A DNA stretch of 15,025 nucleotides from Piscirickettsiaceae bacterium (lineage in GTDB: Bacteria; Pseudomonadota; Gammaproteobacteria; Methylococcales; Cycloclasticaceae). Position 1 is the stretch's first letter. Each line of letters begins with the position of its first letter. The stretch covers positions 1-15,025 of the forward strand of contig NVSW01000063.1 in assembly GCA_002401365.1 (NCBI GenBank), written 5' to 3'. Made by a program: the position numbers and the translations under genes. Shown piece after piece: positions 5,960 through 13,199 of this stretch. Under the pieces are notes generated by a model, which saw nothing but the letters and a program-made list of their open reading frames with translations, searched no databases and had not been told where the DNA came from.

Positions 5960-8284
5960 TTAATTCCTCAGTGGTTTGCCGGTTTCTAGCATATGTTGAA
6001 CCCGATCCAATGTTTTATCTGTTTTAATAAGCGTCATAAATGCTTTTCTTTCTAGGGTTAATAAGTCGTCTTCATTGATTAGGTCAGTTGAATCTGTTTT
6101 GTCACCACTGAGGACCATAGCCAATTGCTCGGCAATTTTGCCATCATATGCTGTAGCTTTGCCCGCCTGCACGAAGCCAGATACAGCTAGATTTAGAGCT
6201 GTTCTTGCAGTTTCACCTGGTAGCGAAATATCGACAGCATCCGCTGGCTGATAACCTTCAACCATGCTGAGAGCTTTAGACTTTGCGTCAAATAGCAAGC
6301 GTTCTAGATTCATAGTGATGCCATCATTAGTTGAAAGAAACAGTTGCTCTTTTGCTTCAAATGCAGATGTTGAAACACTCGCAGTACTAATCAATTCAAA
6401 TGCTTTGCTAACAGCTGGCATAGGGCCTTGAGGGCGCATTGGATTATTTATCCAACGGCTGACCATTTCTTTGCTGCCGCCCCAAGCAGGAATAAGACCA
6501 ACGCCTACTTCTACTAGGCCCATGTATAACTCAGCATGAGCCTGAACGACATCACAATGCAACAAACTTTCACAGCCGCCGCCCAATGCCATGCCGGCAG
6601 GAGCCCCCACGACGGGGAAGGGAGCGTGTTTTAAATTCTTATAGGTATCTTGGCCAGCTTTAACCATGCCTTCAATTTGCGGCCAAGCTGCCACATTAGC
6701 GGCAAAAAGTGCTAGCCCGATATTAGCACCAACTGAATAGTTGTCTGCTTCATTATGCAGGACTAATGCTTTGTATTGTTTTGGTATAATTTCAACAGCC
6801 GTATTGATCATGGACAAAATATCCGGGTCAATAGAATTCATTTTGCTGTGGAATTCCAAGCACAAAACGCCATCACCAATATCCCATAAACTGGCAGAAG
6901 CATTTCGTTTAACAGCTTGTTGGCTTTGTTTGATATCGGCTAATAGTAGAACGCCATCACCACGATGCAATGTTTGGTATTCACCAGCAAGGTTTAAACA
7001 TTGACGCTGCTGGTTTTTAACTCGGTAGAAAGGTTTGCCATTAGCAGCCGTTAACATCGGCGGTATGGAGCGGTTTTCCTTTTTTAATCGGTCAACAAAC
7101 CATGCGGTATCGAGTTTATCTATCAGTTCAAAGGGCCCGTATTTCCAGTTGTAACCTAACTTCATTGCGCGGTCGATGGCTTCAATATTTTCGCCAATTT
7201 CTGGTACGAGTGACGCCGAATAGCATAAAACTTTTGAGAGTACCGACCATGCAAATTCGCCGCCTTTATCTTCAAATGTTACGAGTTTGTGAAGGTCTTT
7301 TGCAATGTTTGGTTTTAATGAAGCCAGCGTAGGTTTTCGGCTTTTCGTGTAATCGCCGGTTTCTAAATTAATGGATTCCTTAATTTTTTTGCCATTTTCT
7401 TTATTGAGCCGGTAAAAGCCACCCTTGCCTTTTCGGCCGGTGTATCCGTCTGCAATCATTTTATTAACCGTGTCGGGTATGGATGCTTGCTCATGAATAG
7501 GGTCATCTTTAGGCAATGAATGCGTCATGGAAGCCATGATATGGGGCATTAAATCTATGCCAACCAAATCCATCAGGCCGAATATGCCGGTTTTAGGTAT
7601 TCCCATAGGTCTACCACTAATGGCATCGGCCTCATCAACGGATAAGCCTAAACGTATCGCCTCGTGCATGGCAGTTTGAATCCAATATGTGCCAATTCTG
7701 TTGGCGATAAAGCCTGGGGTGTCATTACATTTAACGACACCTTTACCGAGTTCATAATCACAAAAGCGACAAATTTCTTCTACGGCTTCAGATTTTGTAT
7801 CAGGGGTATGAACAACTTCCAGTAAACGCATATAGCGAGGCGGGTTAAAGAAATGGGTGATAAGGAAATCATGGTTAAAACTGTCTGGCATCCCAGCAGT
7901 TAAATCCGAGAGGGGAAGGGTAGACGTGTTGGATGACACGATGCTATTAGGTTTCCGCACGGCGTCAATTTTTTTATACAGCGCTTGCTTTATATCCAGC
8001 CTCTCAATAATGACTTCAATTATCCAATCAATATCAGATAAGTCGGCTAAGTTGTCCTCTAAGTTCCCCACTGAAATATTTTTGGCATTACGTTTATGCA
8101 TCAAAGCAGCAGGCTTAACTTTCAACAACTTTTGTACAGCCCCTTCAGCAATAACATTTCGATTAGAAGCACCCTCTGGAACAATATCCAGTAATAATAC
8201 TTGTTTGCCTGCGTTTGCAATTTGCGCAGCAATACCGCTGCCCATAACGCCGGCACCAATAACGGCTACCTTCTCTATCTTCAT
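5960..8284 (-). CDS. Bifunctional 3-hydroxyacyl-CoA dehydrogenase / enoyl-CoA hydratase (FadN-type domain order)
   Basis: A two-domain beta-oxidation enzyme of 774 residues. Residues 1–200 are an NAD-binding Rossmann domain with GAGVMG (10–15) and the catalytic His in THFFNPPRYMRL (H144), and GFIANRI closes the fold. The 3-hydroxyacyl-CoA dehydrogenase C-domain follows, to about 430 (GRKGKGGFY at 283–291). Residues about 465–680 form a crotonase domain with the oxyanion segment SVGANIG. Both hydratase glutamates are present, E572 in GGGCE and E592 in VEVGVGLIPAWGG, 20 residues apart as in rat enoyl-CoA hydratase. The order is the reverse of E. coli FadB and the same as B. subtilis FadN. I chose the ATG at 8282–8284, which overlaps the thiolase stop by one base (TAATG). 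An in-frame start 16 codons upstream would lie inside the thiolase gene. Confidence 0.92.
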   Translation of the reverse strand: MKIEKVAVIGAGVMGSGIAAQIANAGKQVLLLDIVPEGASNRNVIAEGAVQKLLKVKPAALMHKRNAKNISVGNLEDNLADLSDIDWIIEVIIERLDIKQALYKKIDAVRKPNSIVSSNTSTLPLSDLTAGMPDSFNHDFLITHFFNPPRYMRLLEVVHTPDTKSEAVEEICRFCDYELGKGVVKCNDTPGFIANRIGTYWIQTAMHEAIRLGLSVDEADAISGRPMGIPKTGIFGLMDLVGIDLMPHIMASMTHSLPKDDPIHEQASIPDTVNKMIADGYTGRKGKGGFYRLNKENGKKIKESINLETGDYTKSRKPTLASLKPNIAKDLHKLVTFEDKGGEFAWSVLSKVLCYSASLVPEIGENIEAIDRAMKLGYNWKYGPFELIDKLDTAWFVDRLKKENRSIPPMLTAANGKPFYRVKNQQRQCLNLAGEYQTLHRGDGVLLLADIKQSQQAVKRNASASLWDIGDGVLCLEFHSKMNSIDPDILSMINTAVEIIPKQYKALVLHNEADNYSVGANIGLALFAANVAAWPQIEGMVKAGQDTYKNLKHAPFPVVGAPAGMALGGGCESLLHCDVVQAHAELYMGLVEVGVGLIPAWGGSKEMVSRWINNPMRPQGPMPAVSKAFELISTASVSTSAFEAKEQLFLSTNDGITMNLERLLFDAKSKALSMVEGYQPADAVDISLPGETARTALNLAVSGFVQAGKATAYDGKIAEQLAMVLSGDKTDSTDLINEDDLLTLERKAFMTLIKTDKTLDRVQHMLETGKPLRN

Positions 8285-9420
8285 TAGATAGACTCCAGAA
8301 TAGTTGCGATGCCTTGACCCCCACCAATACACTGGGTTGCAAGCGCATATCTTTTTCCTTCACGAGCTAATAGTGCAGCTGCTTTACCAGTGATTCGTGC
8401 GCCGGTAGCACCAAGCGGATGACCTAATGCGATAGCACCGCCATCAAGGTTAACCTTATCAATTGGAATATCAAGGTCTTGAATGCAGGCGATAGATTGA
8501 CTTGCAAAGGCTTCGTTTATTTCAATAATATCAATGTCAGCCATGTTGAGAGACGCACGTTGAAGCGCTTTATTAGTGGCTACGATAGGGCCTAGTCCCA
8601 TGGTTTCTGGCGCGCAGCCGGCAACTGCAATGCTTTTAATTCGTGCTAAGGGCGTCAAGCCATGTTGAGCCGCATACTCTTCGCTACACACTAGTGTTGC
8701 AGAAGCACCGTCAGTTAATGGAGATGATGTAGCAGCCGTGACAGACCCGTCTGCTGAAAAAGCAGGTTTTAAGTTAACTAAATCTTCAATGGTAGTATCT
8801 GGGCGAATGCAGCCATCAATATCGACGACACCCGCTTTAGTTTGAATGGCTATGATTTCGTCATTAAGTAAGCCTTTTTGTTGCGCGGCGGCCGCTTTTT
8901 GTTGGCTTAAGATTGCGAACTTATCTTGCTCGGCACGGCTTAAATTGTATTTCTTTGCCACATTTTCGGCTGTTTCACCCATGCTTATATAAGCTGAGGG
9001 TAGCGTTTTAAACAACGCAGGACTTGGCATAGGGTTGTATCCACCCATTGGAATACGGCTCATAGACTCTACGCCTGCACAAATAAATGCATCGCCAGCG
9101 CCCATTTGAATAGCACCTGCAGCCATATGAATAGCCTGCATAGATGAGCCGCAAAAACGATTGACAGTAACGCCTGCAACAGACTGAGGTAAACCTGCCA
9201 TAAGGCCTACCAGTCGAGCAATGTTAAAACCTTGTTCACCTTCAGGAAAGGCGCAACCCATGATAATGTCTTCAATCGTTGATGAGTCTACCCCCGTTTT
9301 AGAAACGAGGCCTGCTACTACTTGGGCTGCGAGATCATCGGGGCGAACTCTAGCTAAACTTCCTTTATGAGCAAACGTTTGAGGGGACCTTACGTATGCG
9401 GCTATAACGACGTTTTTCAT
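8284..9420 (-). CDS. fadA: 3-ketoacyl-CoA thiolase / acetyl-CoA C-acyltransferase
   Basis: Splits 3-ketoacyl-CoA with CoA into acetyl-CoA and a shortened acyl-CoA, the last step of beta-oxidation. The 378-residue thiolase has all the active-site elements: nucleophilic C90 in VNRFCGSSMQA, NEAFA (302–306), H334 in GHPLGATGAR, and the acid/base C364 in QCIGGGQG. The length is slightly below the usual 385–395 residues. ATG at 9418–9420 is preceded by SD GGAG (9426–9429). It lies 10 bp after merR, and its stop overlaps the start of the fused dehydrogenase/hydratase gene, so the two subunits of a presumed trifunctional-type complex are coupled. Chain-length preference (long-chain FadA versus acetoacetyl-CoA thiolase) is not visible; context favours fatty acid breakdown. 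Confidence 0.93.
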   Translation of the reverse strand: MKNVVIAAYVRSPQTFAHKGSLARVRPDDLAAQVVAGLVSKTGVDSSTIEDIIMGCAFPEGEQGFNIARLVGLMAGLPQSVAGVTVNRFCGSSMQAIHMAAGAIQMGAGDAFICAGVESMSRIPMGGYNPMPSPALFKTLPSAYISMGETAENVAKKYNLSRAEQDKFAILSQQKAAAAQQKGLLNDEIIAIQTKAGVVDIDGCIRPDTTIEDLVNLKPAFSADGSVTAATSSPLTDGASATLVCSEEYAAQHGLTPLARIKSIAVAGCAPETMGLGPIVATNKALQRASLNMADIDIIEINEAFASQSIACIQDLDIPIDKVNLDGGAIALGHPLGATGARITGKAAALLAREGKRYALATQCIGGGQGIATILESI

Positions 9421-9430
9421 ATTAACTCCA

Positions 9431-9820
9431 TTATTTAATTAGGGTGTTGTTGATTGCTTCGGTGGTGGTTTGGTAAATTTCATTCAGCTCATTTAGGGTT
9501 TTCTTTATGTCATCCTTTTGTTGAGCCAGCTGATCTATGCGTTGTTTTACGCGTTCGTGTAATAGCTTAATTTGTTTTATTTGGCTTGGGTCGGCATCGT
9601 ATAAGTCTAAAAACTCTTTAATTTCATCGAGTGAAAAACCGATACGTTTACCTCGAAGAATCAGCTTCATCCGTGCGCTATCTTTATAATTATAGATACG
9701 TCTATTGCCAACACGAATGGGAGTGATTAGTTTTTTCGTTTCGTAAAAGCGCAGGGTACGAGCAGAAATGCCTAATGATTTCCCTAATTCTGTGGCTGTG
9801 TATAAGTTTGTATTTTTCAT
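9431..9820 (-). CDS. MerR-family transcriptional regulator, LiuR-like
   Basis: A 129-residue MerR-type DNA-binding protein. The winged helix-turn-helix occupies about 7–70, with the family signature ISARTLRFYETKKLI (18–32), R39–R41 in the wing, and then LILRGKRIGFSLDEIKEFLDLYD. That last run is characteristic, to my knowledge, of the LiuR subgroup, which controls branched-chain amino acid and fatty acid degradation in Gammaproteobacteria. A coiled-coil dimerisation helix follows (about 76–115). There are no cysteines at all, so it is not a metal- or redox-sensing MerR protein. The ligand would be an acyl-CoA or related metabolite (inference). It is the first gene of the merR–fadA–fadN–fadE run, 10 bp from the thiolase start. 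The SD is weak (AAAAG), which suits a low-abundance autoregulated regulator. Confidence 0.9.
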   Translation of the reverse strand: MKNTNLYTATELGKSLGISARTLRFYETKKLITPIRVGNRRIYNYKDSARMKLILRGKRIGFSLDEIKEFLDLYDADPSQIKQIKLLHERVKQRIDQLAQQKDDIKKTLNELNEIYQTTTEAINNTLIK

Positions 9821-9839
9821 CTTTTATATTTATTTTTAC

Positions 9840-9870
9840 GTAATATGCTATAAGTTTACGTTAACGTCAA
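9840..9870 (-). promoter_or_regulatory. Candidate promoter for merR–fadA–fadN–fadE operon
   Basis: On the minus strand TTGACG (9870–9865, five of six matches to −35) is followed after 19 bp by TATTAC (9845–9840). MerR-regulated promoters often have such a 19-bp spacer. An alternative −10, CATATT (9847–9842), has a 17-bp spacer. The predicted transcript would start a few bases before the weak SD of merR. Position and composition fit, but the −10 is poor. Confidence 0.4.
9855..9870 (-). promoter_or_regulatory. Near-palindromic operator, LiuR-type, upstream of merR
   Basis: TTTACGTTAACGTCAA is a 16-bp inverted repeat centred at 9862/9863 with a single non-matching pair (9857/9868). It lies 35 bp before the merR start. 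From memory it strongly resembles the ACGTNNACGT-centred LiuR operators of Gammaproteobacteria. A same-direction half-site TTTACGT also occurs exactly 20 bp away (9835–9841). The site overlaps the −35 of the candidate merR promoter, which suggests autoregulation of the operon. Confidence 0.6.
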
Positions 9871-9911
9871 GTTAAATACCAAAAAGAATGTAAATAAAAT
9901 AGAAACTTAAA

Positions 9912-11573
9912 TTAAAGTGACCTTAGTTCGCGGCGTAAGACCTTGCCCACATTCGTTTTAGGGAGTTCTTGAATAAAGACAATTTTATCAGGCGTTTTAT
10001 AACCAGTAAGGTTTTCTTTACAGTGTGCCATTAATTCCGCTTCAGTAAGTGAGTCATCTTTTTTAACAACAAAGGCTTTAACCGCTTCACCGCGTTTATC
10101 GTCGGGTACGCCAATCACACCGCATTCAAGCACGCCTTCGTGTTCAACGATGACGTTCTCAATTTCGTTAGGGTATACGTTGAAGCCAGAAACTAAAATC
10201 ATATCTTTAATGCGATCGACGATGTAAAAGAAACCGTTGTCGTCCATTTTTGCAACATCGCCTGTTCTTAACCAGCCATCAGCGGAAAGAACATTGGTTG
10301 TTTCATCTGGTAAATTCCAATAACCAAGCATCACTTGCGGGCCTTTTATACAAAGTTCCCCTGGTTCACCATTGGGTACATCTTTCCCATCTTCACCAAT
10401 CAGTTTGCAATAAGTAGATGGAATGGGTAGCCCAATGCTGCCATTGTATTCTTTGAGATCTAATGGGTTAATGCATGCAGCAGGTGATGTTTCCGTCAGG
10501 CCGAAAGCTTCTACCAATGTGCAGCCAGTAATTTTCTTCCATTGTGCAGCAACAGCTGGTTGTACTGACATGCCACCACCAAGCGTAATTTTAAGATGTG
10601 AGAAATCAATATTTTTAAAGCCATCGGTGTTAATTAAGGCGTTAAATAATGTGTTTACACCGGTTATGGCGGTAAAAGGAATGCTACTCAGTTCCTTAAC
10701 AAAGCCTTCAAAATCACGAGGGTTAGTAATTAAAATATTCTTTGCGCCGGCTTCCATAAAAACGAGGCAGTTAGCCGTTAAAGAAAATATATGATAGAGC
10801 GGTAGCGCGGTGACAACGATTTCTTGACCATGAATAACGTCGTTTTTTATCCACTCAGATGCCTGTAACATATTGGCAACCATGTTTTTATGAGTCAACA
10901 TAGCGCCTTTGGCTACACCGGTTGTGCCACCGGTATATTGTAAAAAGGCAATATCATCATGATTAAGAGGGATGCTCGTTAATGTTTGTTGAGCGCCTTC
11001 AGATAGTACGGTTTTAAAACTAATGGCATTCGCTATTGAATAGTTAGGTACCATTTTCTTAATGTACTTAACAACCATGTTAATAATAAGTGATTTAGGG
11101 AAATCAAGCATGTCACCCATTTTCGTCACAATTACGTGTTCAATGCCCGTATCAGCAACAACTTTTTGCACGGTACTAGCAAAGTTTTCAACAACAATTA
11201 TAGCCTTGGCACCCGAGTCTTTTAATTGATGGCGAAGTTCACGCGCTGTATACAAAGGGTTGGTATTAACGACGGTTAGCCCAGCACGCAAAACACCAAA
11301 AATGGACACAGGGTTTTGCAATAGGTTGGGCATCATAATCGCAACACGGTCGCCTTTTTGAAGCCCAAGAGTATTTTGAAGATAAGCGGCTACAGCCGTG
11401 GTAGCGTCAGCAAATTCATTGTAGCTGAGAACTTTCCCAAAGTTACTAAAAGATGGTTTATCACCAAATTCTTTAACACTCTTTTCGAAAATTTCTACAA
11501 CAGATGAATACTTGTTAATGTCTATATCTGCGTTAATACCTTCTGGGTAACTGTTTAACCAAGGTCTGTCCAT
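9912..11573 (-). CDS. fadD: Long-chain fatty acid–CoA ligase
   Basis: Activates fatty acids with ATP and CoA at the inner face of the cytoplasmic membrane, coupled to FadL uptake. The protein is 553 residues (E. coli FadD 561) and aligns almost throughout. It begins MDRPWLNSYPEG. The P-loop is YTGGTTGVAKG (213–223), ALPLYHIFSL and ITGVNTLFNAL line the acyl tunnel, GWLRTGD is at 433–439, KDMILVSGFNVYPNEIE at 456–472, and the catalytic lysine is expected at K544 in PKTNVGKVLRREL. I chose ATG 11573 because the SD AAAGGAG (11580–11586) sits 6 bp upstream of it; a further in-frame ATG at 11591 lies upstream of that SD. No terminator is visible in the 91 bp before merR, so some read-through into the beta-oxidation operon is possible. 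Confidence 0.97.
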   Translation of the reverse strand: MDRPWLNSYPEGINADIDINKYSSVVEIFEKSVKEFGDKPSFSNFGKVLSYNEFADATTAVAAYLQNTLGLQKGDRVAIMMPNLLQNPVSIFGVLRAGLTVVNTNPLYTARELRHQLKDSGAKAIIVVENFASTVQKVVADTGIEHVIVTKMGDMLDFPKSLIINMVVKYIKKMVPNYSIANAISFKTVLSEGAQQTLTSIPLNHDDIAFLQYTGGTTGVAKGAMLTHKNMVANMLQASEWIKNDVIHGQEIVVTALPLYHIFSLTANCLVFMEAGAKNILITNPRDFEGFVKELSSIPFTAITGVNTLFNALINTDGFKNIDFSHLKITLGGGMSVQPAVAAQWKKITGCTLVEAFGLTETSPAACINPLDLKEYNGSIGLPIPSTYCKLIGEDGKDVPNGEPGELCIKGPQVMLGYWNLPDETTNVLSADGWLRTGDVAKMDDNGFFYIVDRIKDMILVSGFNVYPNEIENVIVEHEGVLECGVIGVPDDKRGEAVKAFVVKKDDSLTEAELMAHCKENLTGYKTPDKIVFIQELPKTNVGKVLRRELRSL

Positions 11574-11631
11574 GATATTCTCCTTTGTCATTTAGACATA
11601 TAAATACAATAATTGCTCATTAATCTTACAT

Positions 11632-11660
11632 AAAAAAAGCCCCAATAACGGGGGCTTTTA
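11632..11660 (-). terminator. Intrinsic terminator of fadL (partly bidirectional)
   Basis: On the minus strand AAAAGCCCC-CGTTATT-GGGGC is followed by seven T residues, 25 bp after the fadL stop. A–T pairs extend the 5-bp GC stem to 9 bp. On the plus strand the stem is followed by only four T residues, and no plus-strand gene ends here. It cuts fadL off from fadD, so fadD must have its own promoter in the 60-odd bp between this hairpin and its start; I see no clear one there. Confidence 0.88.
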
Positions 11661-11684
11661 ATGTTATTGCTTAACCATGTTTTC

Positions 11685-13043
11685 TTACATATCCCAGCGT
11701 AATTGTGCGCTTAGGATATCAGCATCAGACTCGTACTCGCCAGTCACTAAGCTGCTGGATCCCCCAACTCGATTAATTTTTGTATCGGGTACAAAGATAT
11801 GAGCGTAACCGGTATCAATAGACATACTATGGTTCAATTGATAGCTGGCACCAAATGTTAGCCAGTATCTGTCATTGTCAGGGAATCTTGCTGAACGTGA
11901 GGTGGCATTTCTAGCGGCACCTTCATCAAAGGCAATACCTGTACGAAATGTCCATGGGCCGTCAGCAGTGTATGTAGCACCAACAGATAGACGGATATTA
12001 TCTTTAAGTCTTAATTCTTCAACGCCATCTGGTTGTAATGGGTTGTCAAATAAAATGGTTAAATTAGGTAAGGAACTCCAACCTACCCAAGTGGCATCTG
12101 CCATGACGGCTACACGGTTATTCCATTGGTGGTGAATACTCATGGATAAACTAGCTGGCATATCTGGTTGGGCTTTAACATCTGTGTCTGCAAATGCTGC
12201 TGAAATTCCTGCGCTCAATGGTCCGAAGCCGGTTGCTACTGCTGTAGGAATTGTAAAATCAGCATCACCTTCTAAATCATGACTAACTTCTGAGCGGTAT
12301 GCTATGCCTACTCGCGTTTGTTCTGAGAGTTGGTATAACGCACCAAAGTTAAAGCCGAAAGAAATATCATCTGCTTCAAGATGGACAAAGCCATCGTTAG
12401 TGGATGAGCCAGGTACGCCACCACAGGTTGATGTACCAGCGCTTGAAGAAAAACACACGGTTGTAAAGTCAATTTTATTGTTTAAGGTGGCTTCAATATA
12501 TTGAATATTTACGCCAAAACCGAGGGATAAAGACGGTGTTGCTTTCCAAGCGATTGCGGGATTCACGTTTACCGTTACAATCTCAGACTCAATAGCGTGG
12601 TATTTACCAACCCAGTCATTGCCGTATTTTGTCGCCAATCCAAAAGGAGCGTTGATACCTACACCCACCTTCAGGTCGTTACTTAAACTGTGTACATAGA
12701 AAAGGTTGGGAACAATCGCAAAACGACCACCGTCTTCAGAGCCGTCTGCAGCGATAGGTGCGCCAAGGGCCGTGGTACTACCTTCGTCGTCATAGTCAAA
12801 TGAAGGAGCAATGAGGTGAATACCCTGAACTATTTGGTTGCCTTTAATGCGCGTCATTCCCGCTGGATTATACCAAACGGTGGATGCATCTTCTGCTGAG
12901 GCTGCGCCGCCAGCAAAGGCATTACCAATACCCAACGCGCTATTTTCAGCAATGCCAAAAGCAGCAGAAAAAGATGCTGTTGAAATGAGTGATAGTGAGG
13001 TTGCAAGTGAGATTGCAGCAAACTTAGAACGAGGTAACTTCAT
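11685..13043 (-). CDS. fadL: FadL-type outer-membrane long-chain fatty acid transporter
   Basis: A 14-strand beta-barrel of the FadL family that carries long-chain fatty acids or other hydrophobic compounds across the outer membrane. It has 452 residues against 446 in E. coli. The signal peptide is residues 1–27 (KLPRSK, hydrophobic core, cleavage probably before AFGIAENSA). The mature N-terminus forms the hatch: ALGIGNAFAGGAASAEDAS, then the NPAGM box (59–63) diagnostic of the family. Alternating amphipathic strands fill the rest. A cysteine pair about ten residues apart, in the CFSSSAGTSTCGG loop, may form a disulfide in an extracellular loop. The chain ends in RWDM rather than the terminal aromatic residue usual for barrel insertion. 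ATG 13041–13043 has SD AGGAGAG (13050–13056). The adjacent fadD supports fatty acids as cargo, but hydrocarbon uptake cannot be excluded. Confidence 0.94.
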   Translation of the reverse strand: MKLPRSKFAAISLATSLSLISTASFSAAFGIAENSALGIGNAFAGGAASAEDASTVWYNPAGMTRIKGNQIVQGIHLIAPSFDYDDEGSTTALGAPIAADGSEDGGRFAIVPNLFYVHSLSNDLKVGVGINAPFGLATKYGNDWVGKYHAIESEIVTVNVNPAIAWKATPSLSLGFGVNIQYIEATLNNKIDFTTVCFSSSAGTSTCGGVPGSSTNDGFVHLEADDISFGFNFGALYQLSEQTRVGIAYRSEVSHDLEGDADFTIPTAVATGFGPLSAGISAAFADTDVKAQPDMPASLSMSIHHQWNNRVAVMADATWVGWSSLPNLTILFDNPLQPDGVEELRLKDNIRLSVGATYTADGPWTFRTGIAFDEGAARNATSRSARFPDNDRYWLTFGASYQLNHSMSIDTGYAHIFVPDTKINRVGGSSSLVTGEYESDADILSAQLRWDM

Positions 13044-13080
13044 GTAATGCTCTCCTAATTAAAAATTTTTATTTTCAGTA

Positions 13081-13093
13081 AACCCAGTGGGTT
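13081..13093. promoter_or_regulatory. Palindrome AACCCAGTGGGTT in the fadL leader
   Basis: A 13-bp perfect palindrome with 6-bp arms around a central G, 38 bp before the fadL start and just downstream of the candidate fadL −10. The position would suit a repressor operator. I do not recognise it as a known FadR or PsrA site. Confidence 0.35.
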
Positions 13094-13102
13094 ATGTTGC
13101 TA

Positions 13103-13131
13103 TTTGTACTCGCATTTACAATGTGCTGCAA
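13103..13131 (-). promoter_or_regulatory. Candidate promoter of fadL
   Basis: On the minus strand TTGCAG (13131–13126) and TACAAA (13108–13103) stand 17 bp apart, 60 bp before the fadL start. The matches to consensus are modest (three and four of six). The whole 156-bp fadL–crotonase gap (13044–13199) is rich in inverted repeats, so regulator binding here is likely. No better promoter stands out. Confidence 0.25.
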
Positions 13132-13132
13132 T

Positions 13133-13157
13133 CTTTTTGTTGCAAAAAAACAAAAAG
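13133..13157. promoter_or_regulatory. Inverted repeat CTTTTTGTT/AACAAAAAG in divergent promoter region
   Basis: Nine-base perfect arms at 13133–13141 and 13149–13157 around a 7-nt loop. No gene ends here, so it is not a terminator of a known transcript. It sits between the fadL promoter candidate and the crotonase start and could be a shared operator or simply an A/T-tract upstream element. Confidence 0.3.
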
Positions 13158-13199
13158 AAGTCAGTATGTTGATCAAGTTAGCATTTAACAGGAGGAAAA

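Noticed and set aside
7857..8291. 144-codon plus-strand frame inside the FadN-type gene
   Set aside because: It is antisense to the Rossmann domain of a complete gene and has no recognisable product or convincing SD.
8163..8363. 66-codon minus-strand frame spanning the thiolase/FadN-type junction
   Set aside because: It is out of frame with both genes, which are complete and overlap by one base; there is no sign of a frameshift.
4173..9420. DMSP demethylation (dmd-like) cluster
   Set aside because: The long acyl-CoA dehydrogenase resembles proteins annotated DmdC, but the neighbours are a thiolase and a full hydratase/dehydrogenase, and the separate crotonase lacks the glutamates that DmdD needs. 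Ordinary fatty acid oxidation fits better.
10423..10794. 123-codon plus-strand frame inside fadD
   Set aside because: It is antisense to a highly conserved part of FadD, without domain or start signals.
13160..13185. IHF-like site near GATCAAGTTAGCATTTA upstream of the crotonase gene
   Set aside because: The first part matches WATCAA loosely, but the TTR element is not at the required spacing.
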